64,000 nt of DNA. It comes from JAISGQ01 sp045604155. Its GTDB lineage: Bacteria > Bacillota > Clostridia > Oscillospirales > Acutalibacteraceae. Each line of letters starts with the position of its first letter. The first letter of the stretch is position 1. The stretch lies in NCBI GenBank assembly GCA_045604155.1, contig JAZUNN010000034.1, positions 10,460 through 74,459 of the forward strand, read 5' to 3'. The notes beneath the pieces are model-generated. The model was not told where the DNA came from. It was given only the letters and a program-made list of their open reading frames with translations, and made no database searches. Positions 61,610 through 64,000 of this stretch are shown one piece after another. Position numbers and translations under genes: made by a program.

Positions 61610-62506
61610 ATGAAAAAAGTAACATTGTGGTCACTTATCATCACAGCAGGTTTGTTTGTTTTAAACTTTATATCGGGGCATCTCTTTGATTATATTTTTA
61701 CGCTTAATGTCTTTGACGAATTACGTTATAATCATACCGATATTTACGGCTCATATCATTATGGACTGGGAGTTTCTTTCAAAGAGGCGCATACACTCTC
61801 ATACTCCGGTAAATTTTACCCTGCTGAAGTCTCTGTTGACTTCGTAACGCTTATTACAACATTTATTTTATTATTCCTTGTCGGAACTTTTATCCATCTG
61901 ATAATAAAACATCCCAAAATGATTGGTGTATATTCACTTGTCATTACTGCTGTTCTGTTCGTCTCAAATCTTCTGCTCAGTATATTTTGCGACAATAACT
62001 TCTGTCCCATTCCTCTCTACTTTGACGGAAGTCTTGGATTTGGAGTCAGACTGAAAAAATACCCGATGGTACTTGACCTTGGATGGTCACCCGATTCCGA
62101 GGTGAGCTTTGATCCTATCACGCTTATTCTTACCTTTGTTTTCTTTTTTGGCTTTGCTCTCCTTGTACATCTTACTGCAATAGGCTTTAAAAAAATGAAG
62201 TCAGGCACAATCTGTTCCCTTATAATCACTGCAGGGCTGTTCGTCTTGAATTTTCTGTCCGGTGTTCTGTTCGATTTTTCTCTCGGTATTCCTGTCACTT
62301 GCGAAAAAATAGTACGATTTGTCGGCTTTGGTGTTTATCACAGTGAAATCCCTCCTCTGGCACCACCTGAGTACCCTGCATATAACAGAGCCCCGACAAC
62401 ATATCCTGAATTTGTTTCTCTAATGCTTACATATGCCATCGTTCTTGGCATTGCTGCTTTGATCTGCCGCTGTAAAAAACACAAGGCTGAAAATGAAGGA
62501 AAGTAA
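61610..62506 (+). CDS. Six-helix membrane protein with three internal repeats (paralogue 1)
   Basis: 298 residues, not recognised. Three units of about 95 residues each begin with a helix of the pattern SLIITAGLFVLNF (at about residues 5, 105 and 200), followed by an extracytoplasmic loop with G/F/Y/P-rich segments. Each ends with a second helix after a DFVTLITTFILLFLVG or DPITLILTFVFFFGFA motif. A basic segment joins the units (KHPK, GFKKMKSG, KKHKAE). The next gene is a paralogue with the same start. GAAAGGGG precedes the ATG. Each unit resembles a two-helix hairpin with its loop outside. Confidence 0.75.
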   Translation: MKKVTLWSLIITAGLFVLNFISGHLFDYIFTLNVFDELRYNHTDIYGSYHYGLGVSFKEAHTLSYSGKFYPAEVSVDFVTLITTFILLFLVGTFIHLIIKHPKMIGVYSLVITAVLFVSNLLLSIFCDNNFCPIPLYFDGSLGFGVRLKKYPMVLDLGWSPDSEVSFDPITLILTFVFFFGFALLVHLTAIGFKKMKSGTICSLIITAGLFVLNFLSGVLFDFSLGIPVTCEKIVRFVGFGVYHSEIPPLAPPEYPAYNRAPTTYPEFVSLMLTYAIVLGIAALICRCKKHKAENEGK

Positions 62507-62527
62507 TTTTTGAAAGGGGTTTTATCA

Positions 62528-63490
62528 ATGAAAAAAGTAACATTGTGGTCACTTATCATCACGGCAGGTCTGTTTGTTATAAACTTCCTGTCTGCTCACA
62601 TCTTCGGGTTTATCTTCACACTTTATGACCGTTCAGGCTTTGGCATCTACTACTCTCCCGAATACTCAAGCCCCACAGGTGTTCCCCGTCCCGAAAGCAT
62701 TGAATTTGATTTTCCTTCCCTTATTCATGGCTTTATCTGCGTTTTCTTAATCGGCTGTATTATCTATATGATTATAAAGCTTCCTAAAAAGATAAGCATA
62801 ATTTCTCTTATCGCAACGGCTGTTCTGTTTGCTGCGAACTTGATTTCAACCCTTGTTTTCGGGTTTAATTTTGGTATTGAGGTCGTAGGCGAAGGAATTT
62901 TCGGATTCGGAGTATTTACAGACCACTATGTATGGAATGATGACCACACCGCTAAGATTCCCGTTATGAACAGATTCCACTTTGTTTCTCTTCTGGTAAC
63001 ATTTATTCTGATTTTCCTTATTGCTGCTTTGATCTATAAGCTGATAAAGGGTCCCCGAAAAGTTATAATCATTTCTCTTAGCATCACCGCAGGAATGTTC
63101 CTTACAAATCTTATTTGCGGCATATTCTTCGACTTTCTCCCCTTTGGCATTATGCTGTTCGGCGGAGAAATGTTCCAGATGGTCGGGTGCGGCGTGAATA
63201 TCGTTCATTTTGTTCCTCTGTCCACTATTGATAACCCTGCAAAAGGCTCGACAAGTATAAACGTTGATCCCATCAGCCTCATTCTTACATTTGCTATTGT
63301 TTTCCTTATTACATCGTTGATTGCATCGTTGATACGCTGTCTGGCAAAACGCCGTGCAGAAAGAAAAGCCGCCAAGGCACTTGCTGCAACTTCCGCTGAG
63401 GAGGCCGCAGAGGAAGTAACTGATGAGGTTACCATAGAAACAGCTGGGGAGACTTCCGAAGGAATAAATGAGGACAATAATCAGGACTGA
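62528..63490 (+). CDS. Six-helix membrane protein with three internal repeats (paralogue 2)
   Basis: 320 residues from the ATG at 62528 (GAAAGGGG upstream). The first 40 bases of coding sequence are nearly identical to those of the preceding gene. The same three-fold unit is present (SLIITAGLFVINFLS, SLIATAVLFAANLIS, SLSITAGMFLTNLIC at each first helix; DFPSLIHGFICVFLIG, FVSLLVTFILIFLIAA, DPISLILTFAIVFLIT at each second). It has an added C-terminal tail rich in Ala, Glu and Thr (AATSAEEAAEEVTDEVT), cytoplasmic or outside. No functional motif is seen. Confidence 0.75.
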   Translation: MKKVTLWSLIITAGLFVINFLSAHIFGFIFTLYDRSGFGIYYSPEYSSPTGVPRPESIEFDFPSLIHGFICVFLIGCIIYMIIKLPKKISIISLIATAVLFAANLISTLVFGFNFGIEVVGEGIFGFGVFTDHYVWNDDHTAKIPVMNRFHFVSLLVTFILIFLIAALIYKLIKGPRKVIIISLSITAGMFLTNLICGIFFDFLPFGIMLFGGEMFQMVGCGVNIVHFVPLSTIDNPAKGSTSINVDPISLILTFAIVFLITSLIASLIRCLAKRRAERKAAKALAATSAEEAAEEVTDEVTIETAGETSEGINEDNNQD

Positions 63491-63508
63491 TTTTATGATA
63501 AAAAGTCA

Positions 63509-63542
63509 ACTGCGTTCATTTACGCAGTTTACTTTTTTTATA
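63509..63542 (+). terminator. Terminator after the tandem membrane-protein genes
   Basis: AACTGCG/CGCAGTT stem with an 8-nt loop; followed by TACT7-like T run. Confidence 0.82.
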
Positions 63543-63573
63543 AACCGTGATATATTTTTTATAATAGCGTTAA

Positions 63574-63820
63574 AGGCTGTGAAGGCGGGGCGGCATTTGC
63601 CGCAGCAGTAGTCTTCCGCAACCCGTCAGAGAGAGTGCGTCACCGGGCTGAGAGCGTACTTCGGGCAATACGGAAAGGCGAATTTCTCCGTCGGAGCTGT
63701 GCGGTGAAAACCGCAACGTTTGCCCACGTTAAGGGCACAGAGATTATGCGGTTTTCCGCATAAAATCGGGTGGTACCGCGTGCTTTGGCTCGTCCCGTGT
63801 GGACGGGTCTTTTTTGTTTT
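63574..63820 (+). promoter_or_regulatory. T-box leader (probable Phe specifier) with terminator
   Basis: Stem I features appear in order: AGTA (63606 region), AGAGAG, a GGGCTG terminal-loop motif, and GAA followed by TTTC (63680-63686), where the specifier codon should lie. TTC (Phe) is the best candidate; the offset is not certain. The T-box sequence is AATCGGGTGGTACCGCG (63764-63780) and the terminator CTCGTCC/GGACGGG with T6GT5 follows (63789-63820). Uncharged tRNA would pair with the specifier and the T-box to allow read-through. The controlled gene lies beyond 64000. Confidence 0.92.
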
Positions 63821-63835
63821 TGTAAAGGCACAAAA

Positions 63836-64000
63836 GTCGTCCTTTCGGACGACATAAGAAACCCCATACGTGGGTTTCTTACACAAAACAGTCCACCGGA
63901 CTGTTTTGCTATTTTCCTGCGTTTTGTTTGCAAAGGAAATTTCGTCCTCTGCGGAGGACGACCAAAGGCTTTGCCTTTGGAATCCACCACCTTTGAAGAA
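63836..64000. repeat. Compound multi-hairpin repeat, copy B (runs to the window edge)
   Basis: Hairpins at 63836-63853 (GTCGTCC/GGACGAC), 63856-63880 (AAGAAACCC/GGGTTTCTT), the identical 23-nt core at 63885-63907, 63943-63960 (CGTCCTC/GAGGACG) and 63962-63980 (CCAAAGGC/GCCTTTGG), then AATCCACCACCTTTG. It is the same series as copy A at 21280-21458, lying between the T-box terminator and the unseen downstream gene. Confidence 0.85.

Noticed and set aside
1..64000. CRISPR array, tRNA, rRNA, IS element or prophage
   Set aside because: No regularly spaced direct repeats, cloverleaf, rRNA stretch, transposase or phage protein was recognised on either strand by reading; a tRNAscan or CRISPR search would settle it.

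Overview
The window looks like chromosomal DNA from a Clostridia member of the Ruminococcaceae/Oscillospiraceae type, most likely a Ruminococcus-like gut or rumen bacterium. The evidence is the dgt-dnaG-rpoD macro-operon, an AddAB rather than RecBCD nuclease, a SAM-I riboswitch on metK, a T-box leader, a SpoIIR homologue, an ECF sigma/anti-sigma-like pair of a style common in ruminococci, a GH5 cellulase, large Big2/FN3 surface proteins and strong GGAGG ribosome binding sites. Base composition looks mid-40s % GC by eye. No tRNA, rRNA, CRISPR array, transposase or phage gene was seen.

Layout. From 1 to about 32.1 kb nearly all genes are on the minus strand. They are: an ECF sigma factor with a membrane-tethered serpin in the anti-sigma position (1-2.1 kb), an Rrf2 regulator, the dgt-dnaG-rpoD operon, a YigZ/IMPACT protein, ribosomal protein L31, addB-addA, spoIIR, ispE, an Lrp regulator with an aminotransferase, two small accessory genes, an esterase-rarA pair, glyA, comF and recD2. 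A cell-envelope block follows (26-32 kb): a lipoprotein, a CapA-like phosphatase, a VanY-type peptidase with a Big2 domain, two small membrane proteins and an L,D-transpeptidase.

At 32.2 kb a promoter and SAM-I riboswitch lead rightward into metK. Next come a small membrane protein, a convergent Cna-B-like protein, a SWIM/SNF2 helicase, an amidohydrolase, prmA and a lipoprotein. From 40.8 to 44 kb there are a MATE transporter, a TPR protein and DegV on the minus strand, then a DUF1836 protein and a 1726-residue CAP/Big2/FN3 surface protein on the plus strand. From 50.4 to 57.8 kb the minus strand carries a second MATE transporter, a membrane protein, a four-gene metal-uptake operon with its Fur-family regulator under a Fur-box-overlapped promoter, and a two-component system. 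From 58 kb to the end the plus strand carries a sugar-phosphate transferase, a CYTH-Maf fusion, a frameshifted GH5 cellulase, a lipoprotein, two tandem paralogous membrane proteins with three-fold internal repeats, and a T-box leader for a gene outside the window.

The strongest leads are: (1) the ECF sigma factor translationally coupled to a single-pass serpin, which suggests a protease-sensing signalling unit; (2) a compound multi-hairpin repeat present twice (21.3 kb and 63.8 kb) whose arms differ by compensatory changes around an identical 23-nt palindromic core; (3) the CYTH-Maf fusion; and (4) the tandem, internally triplicated membrane proteins behind a promoter-proximal terminator-like hairpin.
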